Shown one piece after another: positions 1-5,577 of a stretch of DNA of 8,459 nucleotides (its first letter is position 1; each line of letters opens with the position of its first letter). The stretch spans positions 1 through 8,459 of the forward strand of contig CAJGCD010000065.1 in NCBI GenBank assembly GCA_904501715.1. Reading direction: 5' to 3'. The stretch comes from an uncultured Clostridia bacterium (GTDB lineage: Bacteria; Bacillota; Clostridia; Oscillospirales; CAG-272). The notes under the pieces are model-generated. The model was not told the DNA's origin and ran no database searches. It was given only the letters and a program-made list of their open reading frames with translations. Made by a program: the position numbers and the translations under genes.

Positions 1-208
1 GAGCGAAGTCGAAATTCCTCCGAGCGAAGAGCGAGGAGGAATCGAGGAGCAATAGCGACGAAGGGATCTCCAAACGAGTTTAGGTGGCTTGCTACAGAAA
101 ATGTAACATCCCATCAAAAAGTTACCAAAATTTCAAACGAGATCCCGCTACGGCTTACGCCTTGCGCTTCTGCGTCGCTATTCGCTCCACAGAAGTTCGA
201 CTTCGCTC
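1..208. repeat. Mosaic intergenic inverted repeat (MITE-like), left end probably truncated
   Basis: Two arms of 70 nt (1-70 and 139-208) are imperfect inverted copies around a unique core of 68 nt. Three blocks match between the arms in inverted orientation: GAGCGAAGTCGAA (1-13) with 196-208, GGAGCAATAGCGACG (46-60) with 173-188 (one extra base), and GGGATCTC (63-70) with 139-146. The stretches between the blocks differ: the left arm carries its own hairpin (ATTCCTCC at 14-21 with GGAGGAAT at 35-42), while the right arm carries an unrelated GC-rich segment (147-172). The core is bounded by a direct repeat CAAACGAG (71-78 and 134-141). No open reading frame of note lies here. The outer motif (TTCGACTTCGCTCAGGATGACA-like, broken here for length) resembles intergenic repeat ends I recall from gut Firmicutes, but I cannot confirm copy number. 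The right arm continues past 208 to about 217, so the left end probably lies outside the window. Confidence 0.7.
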
Positions 209-252
209 AGGATGACATACAGTGGGTTATTTTACTATTATCGTTAAAAAGC

Positions 253-277
253 AAAAAAGCCTCACCGTTTGTGAGAC
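253..277 (-). terminator. Rho-independent terminator of the tRNA-Thr gene
   Basis: Read on the minus strand, GTCTCAC (277-271) pairs with GTGAGGC (265-259) around the loop AAACG, followed directly by six T residues (258-253) and a second T run (250-246). One pair is a U-G wobble that exists only in the minus-strand RNA; on the plus strand it would be a C-A mismatch. The hairpin therefore works for minus-strand transcripts. It begins six bases after the tRNA CCA end. Confidence 0.85.
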
Positions 278-282
278 TTTCT

Positions 283-358
283 TGGAGCTGGTGATGTGAC
301 TCGAACACACGACCTGCTGATTACGAATCAGCTGCACTACCGACTGTGCTACACCAGC
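283..358 (-). tRNA. tRNA-Thr (anticodon CGU)
   Basis: The minus strand folds into a full 76-nt cloverleaf. The acceptor stem GCTGGTG pairs with CACCAGC, followed by the discriminator T and an encoded CCA (285-283). The D arm has a GCAC/GTGC stem. The anticodon arm GCTGA/TCAGC encloses the seven-base loop TTCGTAA, giving anticodon CGU, which reads ACG threonine codons. The T arm is GTGTG/CACAT with a TTCGAGT loop. This isoacceptor reads only ACG, a codon used heavily in the neighbouring genes (7 of 13 Thr codons in tsaD by hand count). The gene is alone on its strand, with its own promoter and terminator. Confidence 0.95.
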
Positions 359-371
359 ATACGACTTTATA

Positions 372-400
372 ATTATAATCTATCTTGCCCCGTTTGTCAA
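372..400 (-). promoter_or_regulatory. Sigma-A-type promoter of tRNA-Thr
   Basis: On the minus strand a perfect TTGACA (-35, 400-395) and a perfect TATAAT (-10, 377-372) are separated by 17 bp. Transcription would start near 364-366, a few bases before the mature tRNA 5' end at 358. An A-rich stretch lies just upstream (414-420 read on the minus strand), as in UP elements of stable-RNA promoters. Confidence 0.9.
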
Positions 401-420
401 TAGCTTTGCGCTATTTTTTT
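399..420 (+). terminator. Possible weak plus-strand terminator hairpin overlapping the tRNA promoter
   Basis: AATAGC (399-404) pairs with GCTATT (410-415) around TTTGC and runs into a T stretch ending at 420. The stem is only six pairs and AT-rich. It could stop plus-strand transcription coming from the repeat region before the next operon promoter. It shares bases with the -35 box of the tRNA promoter, so the symmetry may be accidental. Confidence 0.35.
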
Positions 421-471
421 GTTTATTATAAAACAATTAAGAACAAAATCTGCCAAATACGAAAAAAGCCC

Positions 472-500
472 TTGATTTATTTTTTTCTTTGTTATATAAT
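472..500 (+). promoter_or_regulatory. Promoter of the dCMP deaminase-rimI-tsaD-rex-dnaD-dnaC operon
   Basis: TTGATT (472-477) and TATAAT (495-500) are separated by exactly 17 bp and preceded by an AT-rich region. The expected start near 507 gives a short leader of about 40 nt before the ATG at 547. No comparable promoter is visible between the six downstream genes, so this is probably the main promoter for all of them. Confidence 0.8.
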
Positions 501-546
501 AAAAGTGTGTGTCCATTTTTTAAGAAACAGAAAAGAGGATAAAAGA

Positions 547-1035
547 ATGAGCAGAGTTTCAAAGCATAATTATTATCTTGACATCGCCCAGACGGTAGCC
601 GAAAGATGCACCTGTCTACGTAAGAAATTTGGTGCTATAATAGTCAAGGATGACGTAATAGTTTCCACGGGATATAACGGAGCTCCCAGAGGCAGACAAA
701 ATTGCAGCGACATAGGTTACTGCATGAGAGACAAGCTCAATATTCCTCGCGGAGAAAGATACGAGCTCTGCCGCTCGGTACACGCCGAGGCTAACGCTAT
801 AATCGCGGCGGCGAGAGAGAGGATGCTCGGAGCTACTATATATATGGCTTGTCTTGACGCAAAGACCAACGAGCTCGTCAGCGGTACGAGCAGCTGTATG
901 ATGTGCAAACGTATGGTAATAAACGCGGGAATATCTCAGGTTATCGTTCGCGATACAAAGGATGAATACCGCATAATAGACGTTCAGTCATGGATAGATG
1001 ACGACGACTCGCTCAGCGGAATTTTCGGTTATTAA
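547..1035 (+). CDS. dCMP deaminase (ComEB-like cytidine/deoxycytidylate deaminase family)
   Basis: A 162-residue zinc-dependent deaminase expected to convert dCMP to dUMP, feeding thymidylate synthesis in the cytosol. The zinc site is complete: HAE (H79, E81; the Glu is the proton shuttle) and CMMC (C117, C120). The segment GYNGAPRG (42-49) and the cysteine-rich insert before the HAE motif (NCSDIGYC, then LCRSVHAEANAI) are typical of deoxycytidylate rather than free-nucleoside deaminases. The open frame extends upstream to 385, but that part overlaps the promoter and has no family similarity. ATG at 547 follows an AGAGGA ribosome site by seven bases and matches the family N-terminus, so I start there. 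It is first in the operon. Related proteins carry the ComEB name from competence operons, but no com gene is nearby. Confidence 0.92.
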   Translation: MSRVSKHNYYLDIAQTVAERCTCLRKKFGAIIVKDDVIVSTGYNGAPRGRQNCSDIGYCMRDKLNIPRGERYELCRSVHAEANAIIAAARERMLGATIYMACLDAKTNELVSGTSSCMMCKRMVINAGISQVIVRDTKDEYRIIDVQSWIDDDDSLSGIFGY

Positions 1036-1037
1036 AA

Positions 1038-1487
1038 ATGGAGCTTAACGTTAGGGCGGTACGGCTTACCGCCGAGATGCTTCCCGAGGTGGCTGCGCTT
1101 GAGGCTGTGTGCTTTCGCGAGCCCTGGAGCGAGAAGAGCCTTGAGCTCCTTCTTGGTGAGCGCGGAGTAGGCTTTGCCATTCTTCTTGAGGGCGAGGTAG
1201 CCGCGTACGGCGGAATGATGACCGTTCTTGACGAGGGGCAGATAACCAACATAGCCGTAGCTCCCAAGCACAGGCGCAAGGGGCTTGGCAGAGAGATATT
1301 GCGGGCGCTTGAGTCCTATGCCGAGGAAAACGGCATAATCCTGCTTTCTTTAGAGGTAAGAGCATCCAACGGCGCGGCGCGCGGTCTGTACTCGGCGGCT
1401 GGATGGAGCGAGGCGGGTATCCGCAAGAATTTTTACAGGCTTCCCGCGGAGGACGCGGTGATAATGACAAAGGCTTTAAGGAATTAG
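1038..1487 (+). CDS. rimI: Ribosomal protein S18-alanine N-acetyltransferase (GNAT family)
   Basis: A 149-residue single-domain GNAT acetyltransferase that would use acetyl-CoA to acetylate an N-terminal alanine, classically that of ribosomal protein S18. The acetyl-CoA loop is visible as RRKGLG (79-84) after the strand ITNIAVAP (69-76). The RimI signature LEVRASNGAARGLY (105-118) contains the likely catalytic Glu106 and Tyr118, and RKNFY (129-133) near the C-terminus also matches RimI. Length is normal. The ATG lies two bases after the stop of the deaminase gene with no clear Shine-Dalgarno site, which suggests translational coupling. RimI next to tsaD is a common bacterial arrangement, but the usual companions tsaB and tsaE are absent. 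In some organisms RimI has broader N-terminal or lysine substrates, which the sequence cannot resolve. Confidence 0.9.
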   Translation: MELNVRAVRLTAEMLPEVAALEAVCFREPWSEKSLELLLGERGVGFAILLEGEVAAYGGMMTVLDEGQITNIAVAPKHRRKGLGREILRALESYAEENGIILLSLEVRASNGAARGLYSAAGWSEAGIRKNFYRLPAEDAVIMTKALRN

Positions 1488-1491
1488 ATAA

Positions 1492-2505
1492 ATGTACATT
1501 TTAGGTATAGAAAGCTCCTGCGACGAGACCTCCGCTGCGGTGGTCCAAATGGAGGAGGGAAGGCGTGAGGTGCTTTCCAATATAGTTGCTTCTCAGATAG
1601 AGATACACCGTCTTTACGGAGGAGTAGTGCCCGAGATAGCAAGCCGAGCGCACATAGAGGCAATAAGCCGCATAACCTACGAGGCGCTGGATACGGCAGG
1701 ACTGTCAATAAACGATATAGGCTGTATAGCGGTCACATCCCACCCCGGACTTATAGGTGCGCTGCTCGTAGGAGTGAATTTCGCAAAATCACTCGCCTAC
1801 GCTCAGGGCATACCGCTGGTGGCGGTAAATCACATAAAGGCGCACATAGCGGCGGCGTATCTTGAATATCCTCAGCTCAAAGCGCCCTTTACGGCTCTTG
1901 TGGTATCGGGAGGACATACGGCGTTTTACAGCGTGGATACGCCCACCGACCTTCGTGAGATAGGCGGTACGCGTGACGACGCGGCGGGAGAGGCATTTGA
2001 CAAGATAGGAAGAGTCATAGGTATGCCTTACCCCGGCGGCGCGGCAATGGACAGACTTGCCTACGAGGGAGACCCTAAGTCTATAAAGCTCCCGTCCCCC
2101 GCCATAATAGGAGATAACGCGGATTTCTCCTTCAGCGGATTAAAGACGGCGGCGCTGAATTTTATAAATTCCGAGCGGCAAAAGGGTGCTGAGCCCTCTC
2201 ACGCCGATATAGCGGCGTCTTACACTAAGGTCATAGTAGACGCTATCCTAAAGAAAACCGAGTATATAATCGACAGATACCGTCCCGCGCAGCTGGTGCT
2301 TGCGGGAGGAGTGGCTGCGAACTCTCACATAAGGGGTGCTCTTGAGGGATTGTGCAAGAGAAAAAGGATAGAATTTTGCAAGCCCTCTATGAGCCTTTGC
2401 TCCGACAATGCCGCTATGGTGGCGGCGGCGGGATATTTTGAATATCTTGCGGGTAATTTTGCGGACACGTCTCTTAACGCTTCGGCAAACGACGACGGCA
2501 ACTGA
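1492..2505 (+). CDS. tsaD: tRNA N6-adenosine threonylcarbamoyltransferase TsaD
   Basis: A 337-residue protein of the Kae1/TsaD/Gcp family. With TsaB and TsaE it transfers the threonylcarbamoyl group from threonylcarbamoyl-AMP to A37 of tRNAs reading ANN codons (t6A). Family landmarks are intact: the N-terminal nucleotide-binding motif LGIESSCDET (4-13), the metal ligands H114 and H118 in NHIKAHI, VSGGHT (138-143), GGTRDDAAGEAFDK (158-171), FSFSGLKTA (212-220), LAGGVAANS (270-278), and the third metal ligand D305 in CSDNAAM. Length is typical. The start is fixed by an AAGGA site (1478-1482) inside the end of rimI and a four-base gap. tsaB and tsaE are not in the window and must be encoded elsewhere. 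t6A also matters for the ATA-decoding tRNA-Ile, which this genome appears to use heavily. Confidence 0.96.
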   Translation: MYILGIESSCDETSAAVVQMEEGRREVLSNIVASQIEIHRLYGGVVPEIASRAHIEAISRITYEALDTAGLSINDIGCIAVTSHPGLIGALLVGVNFAKSLAYAQGIPLVAVNHIKAHIAAAYLEYPQLKAPFTALVVSGGHTAFYSVDTPTDLREIGGTRDDAAGEAFDKIGRVIGMPYPGGAAMDRLAYEGDPKSIKLPSPAIIGDNADFSFSGLKTAALNFINSERQKGAEPSHADIAASYTKVIVDAILKKTEYIIDRYRPAQLVLAGGVAANSHIRGALEGLCKRKRIEFCKPSMSLCSDNAAMVAAAGYFEYLAGNFADTSLNASANDDGN

Positions 2506-2520
2506 TAAGGAGGAACTAAA

Positions 2521-3252
2521 ATGTCAGAAGAAATAAAAAAGGGCGGCAGATACACGGATGACGTGGATGAGCTGCTGAAGAACGAGCCCGAGCTCTCCTT
2601 TGGAGGCGGAAGCGAGATATCAAGACCCGACGTATCCTCGGCGGTCATCAAGAGACTGCCCAAATATTTCAGATATCTGCGTCAGCTTATAAGAGAGGGC
2701 AAGACCCGAGTCAGCTCGGCTGAGCTTTCGAGGATGATGAACCTGACGGCGTCTCAGATAAGGCAGGACCTTAACTGCTTCGGCGGCTTCGGTCAGCAGG
2801 GCTACGGATATAACGTAAACTATCTTTACTCAAAGATATGCGAGATACTGGGTGTATCCTGCGGCTTCCGCGCGGCGCTTATAGGTACGGGTAACCTTGG
2901 TAAGGCATTGGTGCGCAACCCTATGTTCGAGAAGCGCGGCGTTGACGTGGTGGCTCTCTTTGACACCTCCCCCGAGGTCATCGGAAGAGAGATAGCGGGA
3001 CTCAAGGTCTTGGACATGAGCGAGCTTGAGCAAAAGCTTGAGGAGCTGGGAGTACATATAGCCATACTTACACTTCCCAAGGAATACGCTAACGAGGTGC
3101 TTTGCCGCCTTGAGAGCACAAGGGTAAAGGGAATATGGAACTTTACGGGCAAAGAGCTTGACGTAAGCGGAAGCAATATAGTAGTAGAGGACGTGCATCT
3201 GGGCGACTCGCTGATGGCGCTCTGCTACGAGATAGCAAAAAATAAGGATTGA
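2521..3252 (+). CDS. rex: Redox-sensing transcriptional repressor Rex with N-terminal extension
   Basis: A 243-residue Rex protein, which senses the NADH/NAD+ ratio and represses fermentation and respiration genes when NADH is low. The DNA-binding winged helix covers about residues 40-110, with the signature RLPKYFRYLRQL (45-56), the helix-turn-helix around SSAELSRMMNLTASQIRQDL (65-84) and GFGQQGYGYNV. The Rossmann domain begins at GTGNLG (122-127). The C-terminal VEDVHLGDSLMALCYEI fits the domain-swapped helix of the dimer. The family usually starts close to the winged helix at about 210-215 residues; here some 37 acidic, polar and Gly-rich residues precede it. The start is well supported by AAGGAGG (2507-2513) seven bases before the ATG, with no later Met before the DNA-binding domain. 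A perfect Rex operator is not seen upstream of this operon. Confidence 0.95.
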   Translation: MSEEIKKGGRYTDDVDELLKNEPELSFGGGSEISRPDVSSAVIKRLPKYFRYLRQLIREGKTRVSSAELSRMMNLTASQIRQDLNCFGGFGQQGYGYNVNYLYSKICEILGVSCGFRAALIGTGNLGKALVRNPMFEKRGVDVVALFDTSPEVIGREIAGLKVLDMSELEQKLEELGVHIAILTLPKEYANEVLCRLESTRVKGIWNFTGKELDVSGSNIVVEDVHLGDSLMALCYEIAKNKD

Positions 3253-3292
3253 CGGACGTCTCTGCCCGTCAAGATAAAAATTGAGGGGTAAT

Positions 3293-4294
3293 ATGGGAAA
3301 GACGGCAAAAAGGATAAAATACAGAAATTCAAATCTACCCGAGGAGTTGGGTCAGATACTCTCCAACGCTGACGAGAACGACCTTAAGATATTGATAGCT
3401 CTTATGATGGCGGCTGACGAGAACGGTGAGATACCCGAGGATTTCTCGGTGAGCCGCGCGCTGGGAGTTGAGAAGGCGGACGTTACTGCGTCGGTAAAAT
3501 TCTGGCGCGGCGCGGGAATTATCGAGGGACTCAAGTCGGCAGGTACGGCAAGACCCAAGAGGGAAGAAAACAAGCCCGCCGAGGATAAGGGAGCAATTAA
3601 GATAGAGACTGCGCACAGGGACGGCGTGGTGGAGACCGCCAACGTTATCTCTACATACGGCAGCGACGAGCTGGCAACTCTGTTTGAAAAGCGCAGGATA
3701 TCGGCGGAGTTCATCGACGAGGCACAGAGGGTCTTTGGAAAGACATTCAACTCCTACGACACGGGAATAGTGGTAGGTCTGGTGGACCGTCTGGGCTTTG
3801 AGGAGGAGGCTGTGCTTGCTATCCTCGCTTATATGACCAGAATAGGCAAAAAGGGTCTGCGCTACACCGAAAAGGTAGCGTTGGGCTTCTATGACGACGG
3901 ATATACCCGCACCCATGAGGTGGTGGAGCGCATAGCTGTCATAGAGCGCTCCAAGGAGGTCATCTCAAAGGTCAGGCAGCTTTTCGGCGCGGCCAACAGA
4001 GAGCTCTCCAAGAGCGAAAAGACTATGTTTGAAAAATGGACTCAAAAATTCGGATACGATATAGACGTTATAAGGCTGGCTTACGATATCACCATAGATA
4101 TAAAGCACGAGCCCATACCGAAATATACGGGAGCCATACTTGAAAGCTGGTATAATGAGGGGCTTCGTACCGCTGATGAGGTCATAGCCCACGAAAAAGC
4201 CAAGAAGGAAGGCAAGCCGCAGGGCGATAAGAGCTACGACCTTGACGATTTCTTCGAGGCAGCGCTTAAGAGAAGCTTTGAGGACCTGAAATAA
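3293..4294 (+). CDS. DnaD-domain replication protein
   Basis: A 333-residue protein of the DnaD/DnaB (Firmicute primosome) type, with a role in initiation or restart of chromosome replication upstream of helicase loading. Residues 15-82 look like a DnaD N-terminal winged helix. A charged linker (about 83-120) leads to two DDBH2-type (DnaB_2) helical repeats. The second ends with the hallmark YxxxIxxxW as YTGAILESW (278-286), then YNEGLRT. The first has a degenerate version, YTEKVALGFYDDGY (191-204), in which the Trp is a Phe-Tyr. A Lys-rich tail with a final acidic-aromatic segment (DLDDFFEAAL) follows. An in-frame TTG at 3281 would add four residues, but that stretch is the ribosome site itself (GAGGGG, 3284-3289), so I chose ATG 3293. 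The helicase-loader gene follows 15 bp downstream. A prophage replication gene is the alternative, but the context is purely chromosomal. Confidence 0.88.
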   Translation: MGKTAKRIKYRNSNLPEELGQILSNADENDLKILIALMMAADENGEIPEDFSVSRALGVEKADVTASVKFWRGAGIIEGLKSAGTARPKREENKPAEDKGAIKIETAHRDGVVETANVISTYGSDELATLFEKRRISAEFIDEAQRVFGKTFNSYDTGIVVGLVDRLGFEEEAVLAILAYMTRIGKKGLRYTEKVALGFYDDGYTRTHEVVERIAVIERSKEVISKVRQLFGAANRELSKSEKTMFEKWTQKFGYDIDVIRLAYDITIDIKHEPIPKYTGAILESWYNEGLRTADEVIAHEKAKKEGKPQGDKSYDLDDFFEAALKRSFEDLK

Positions 4295-4309
4295 ATAAAA
4301 GAGGTTTTT

Positions 4310-5278
4310 ATGGGATACAACAGAGAGGATTACGTCAGAATAAAGGCGGAATATACCAATAAATATCTTAAGGCGAGACAGGCTGCGGACGCACGCCGTC
4401 AGGAGATATACGCGAAAATACCCGAGGCGCACCGAATAGACGCTGTTCTGGCGGGAACGGGCAGGGAGATAATGCGTATAATCACCACGGGCAAGGAGGG
4501 CACCGACGAAAGGATAGCCGCCCTCAAGGCTCGCAACGATGAGTTGCTCATCAGACGGGCGGAGCTGCTGAAGGATAGCGGATACCCCGAGGATTATTCG
4601 GATATCAGATACGAGTGCGACAAGTGTGCCGACAGCGGATACGTTGACGGTAAGATGTGCGAGTGTATGAAGCGCGCGCTGGTGCTTGCGGGATACGAGT
4701 CCTCAGGGCTTGGCGGTCTTATTCGCAGCCAGAGCTTTGAGAATTTCTCCCTTGACTACTACAAGGTGGGAGGCGGAAACGCCGATATGATGCAGATGTT
4801 CGTGACTGCCCTTAGGGGCTTTGCCGAGGGCTTTTCTGCCGATACGTACAGAAATTATCTGTTGCTCGGCGGAACGGGACTGGGCAAGACCCATCTTTCC
4901 ACGGCGGTGGCAAAGGCGGTCATAGACCGAGGCTTTGACGTTCTTTACGTTACCGCGGTGGGTATGCTTGGTGATTTTGAGAACAAGCGCTTCGGCAGCG
5001 GAGACGAGGTCAAGAGCACAGAGCGCTATTACAGTGCCGACCTGCTCATTATCGACGACCTTGGTACCGAGGTAGTAAATCAGTTTACACTGTCCTGTCT
5101 TTACGACGTCATAAATTCAAGAATAAATAACAGAAAATGCACCTTTATAAATACCAATCTCAACAAAAAGGAGATCGAGGCAAAGTACAGCGAGAGAATA
5201 ACCAGCCGACTTTTCGGCGAGTACTATCCACTTCCCTTTGCGGGAACCGATATCCGCAAGCAGAAGATGAAGCGGTAA
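4310..5278 (+). CDS. DnaC/DnaI-like replicative helicase loader (AAA+ ATPase)
   Basis: A 322-residue AAA+ ATPase of the DnaC/DnaI family, which loads the replicative DnaB-type helicase onto DNA. The N-terminal third (1-95) is highly charged and helical, with likely coiled coils near 10-35 and 66-88. A zinc-binding module follows: C103 and C106 (CDKC) with C117 and C119 (CEC), as in DnaI. The ATPase core shows Walker A GGTGLGKT (187-194), Walker B LLIIDDLG (245-252), a sensor-1 asparagine in INTNLN (280-285), the arginine-finger region SERITSRL (294-301) and GTDIRKQK (312-319). The start follows AAGAGG (4299-4304) by five bases. IstB-like transposition helpers share this fold, but the zinc module and the DnaD neighbour argue for a true helicase loader. 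No terminator is visible after the stop; the next promoter begins 27 bp on. Confidence 0.9.
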   Translation: MGYNREDYVRIKAEYTNKYLKARQAADARRQEIYAKIPEAHRIDAVLAGTGREIMRIITTGKEGTDERIAALKARNDELLIRRAELLKDSGYPEDYSDIRYECDKCADSGYVDGKMCECMKRALVLAGYESSGLGGLIRSQSFENFSLDYYKVGGGNADMMQMFVTALRGFAEGFSADTYRNYLLLGGTGLGKTHLSTAVAKAVIDRGFDVLYVTAVGMLGDFENKRFGSGDEVKSTERYYSADLLIIDDLGTEVVNQFTLSCLYDVINSRINNRKCTFINTNLNKKEIEAKYSERITSRLFGEYYPLPFAGTDIRKQKMKR

Positions 5279-5305
5279 GAGAGGGAAGAAATTTTCAAAA
5301 AACTA

Positions 5306-5334
5306 TTTACAAAACCGATTTCGGTGTGTATAAT
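5306..5334 (+). promoter_or_regulatory. Promoter of the T-box/cysE-cysS operon
   Basis: TTTACA (5306-5311) and TATAAT (5329-5334) are separated by 17 bp. Transcription would start near 5340-5342, just ahead of T-box stem I. The spacer contains the perfect inverted repeat ACCGA-TT-TCGGT (5314-5325). Confidence 0.85.
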
Positions 5335-5340
5335 ATAGTA

Positions 5341-5567
5341 TAAGATAGGTCGGTGAAGTGGAAGAAACCGAGACTCAAAAGCAGAGAATCTCCGTCTTGG
5401 CTGTGAACGGAGGTATGAGAGGCTTGGCTTGTGCGCCACGGAGACCTTGCGGCAGCGCCGCACGTATTCCGCGTTAAGGACTATGAGGGATGAGTATTTC
5501 ATCCGAAGCAGAGTGGAACCGCGTTTACACGCCTCTGTGCCTATGGCACGGAGGCGTATTTTTATTT
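5341..5567 (+). promoter_or_regulatory. T-box riboswitch, tRNA-Cys specific (transcription attenuator of cysE-cysS)
   Basis: A leader RNA that binds uncharged tRNA and then lets transcription continue. Stem I closes with AGGTC (5347-5351) and GACCT (5443-5447). It contains the AGAGA motif (5383-5387) and a distal hairpin (CTCCGT/ACGGAG) with a GGCTGTGA loop. The helix CCGAG/CTTGG bounds the specifier loop, whose 3' side offers UGC (5432-5434), a cysteine codon. Further hairpins follow: TGCGGC/GCCGCA (5448-5462) and GGATGA/TCATCC (5488-5504). The T-box AGAGTGGAACCGCG occupies 5510-5523. Its bulge UGGA (5514-5517) pairs with NCCA, and its last A fits the U discriminator usual for bacterial tRNA-Cys. 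The antiterminator is CAGAG (5509-5513) with CTCTG (5533-5537) plus GCGT with ACGC, competing with the terminator. Downstream genes agree with cysteine. Confidence 0.93.
5530..5567 (+). terminator. T-box-controlled intrinsic terminator
   Basis: CGCCTCTGTGCC (5530-5541) pairs fully, with one wobble, with GGCACGGAGGCG (5545-5556) around a three-base loop and is followed by TATTTTTATTT. Its 5' strand includes the bases (5533-5537) needed for the antiterminator, so the two structures exclude each other. Its T run ends right at the cysE ribosome site. Confidence 0.93.
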
Positions 5568-5577
5568 GGAGGAGAAT

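Noticed and set aside
489..506. TTGTTATATAATAA around the operon -10 box as a Rex operator
   Set aside because: Only the left half-site fits; the right half at the required spacing does not match, and the symmetry comes from the -10 box.
385..546. In-frame upstream extension of the dCMP deaminase by 54 residues
   Set aside because: It overlaps the -35 and -10 boxes at 472-500, has no ribosome site, and the extra residues are AT-driven with no deaminase similarity.
1013..1470. Long open frames on both strands across rimI
   Set aside because: They are frame shadows of a GC-rich gene. Their translations show no recognised motif, and the plus-strand frame has the full GNAT signature.
3251..3270. 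GACGG/CCGTC hairpin between rex and the DnaD gene as a terminator
   Set aside because: Five pairs with a ten-base loop and no T run; the genes are otherwise closely spaced.
5137..5343. 68-codon plus-strand frame starting inside the helicase-loader gene
   Set aside because: Out of frame with the loader and running through the cys promoter; no family features.
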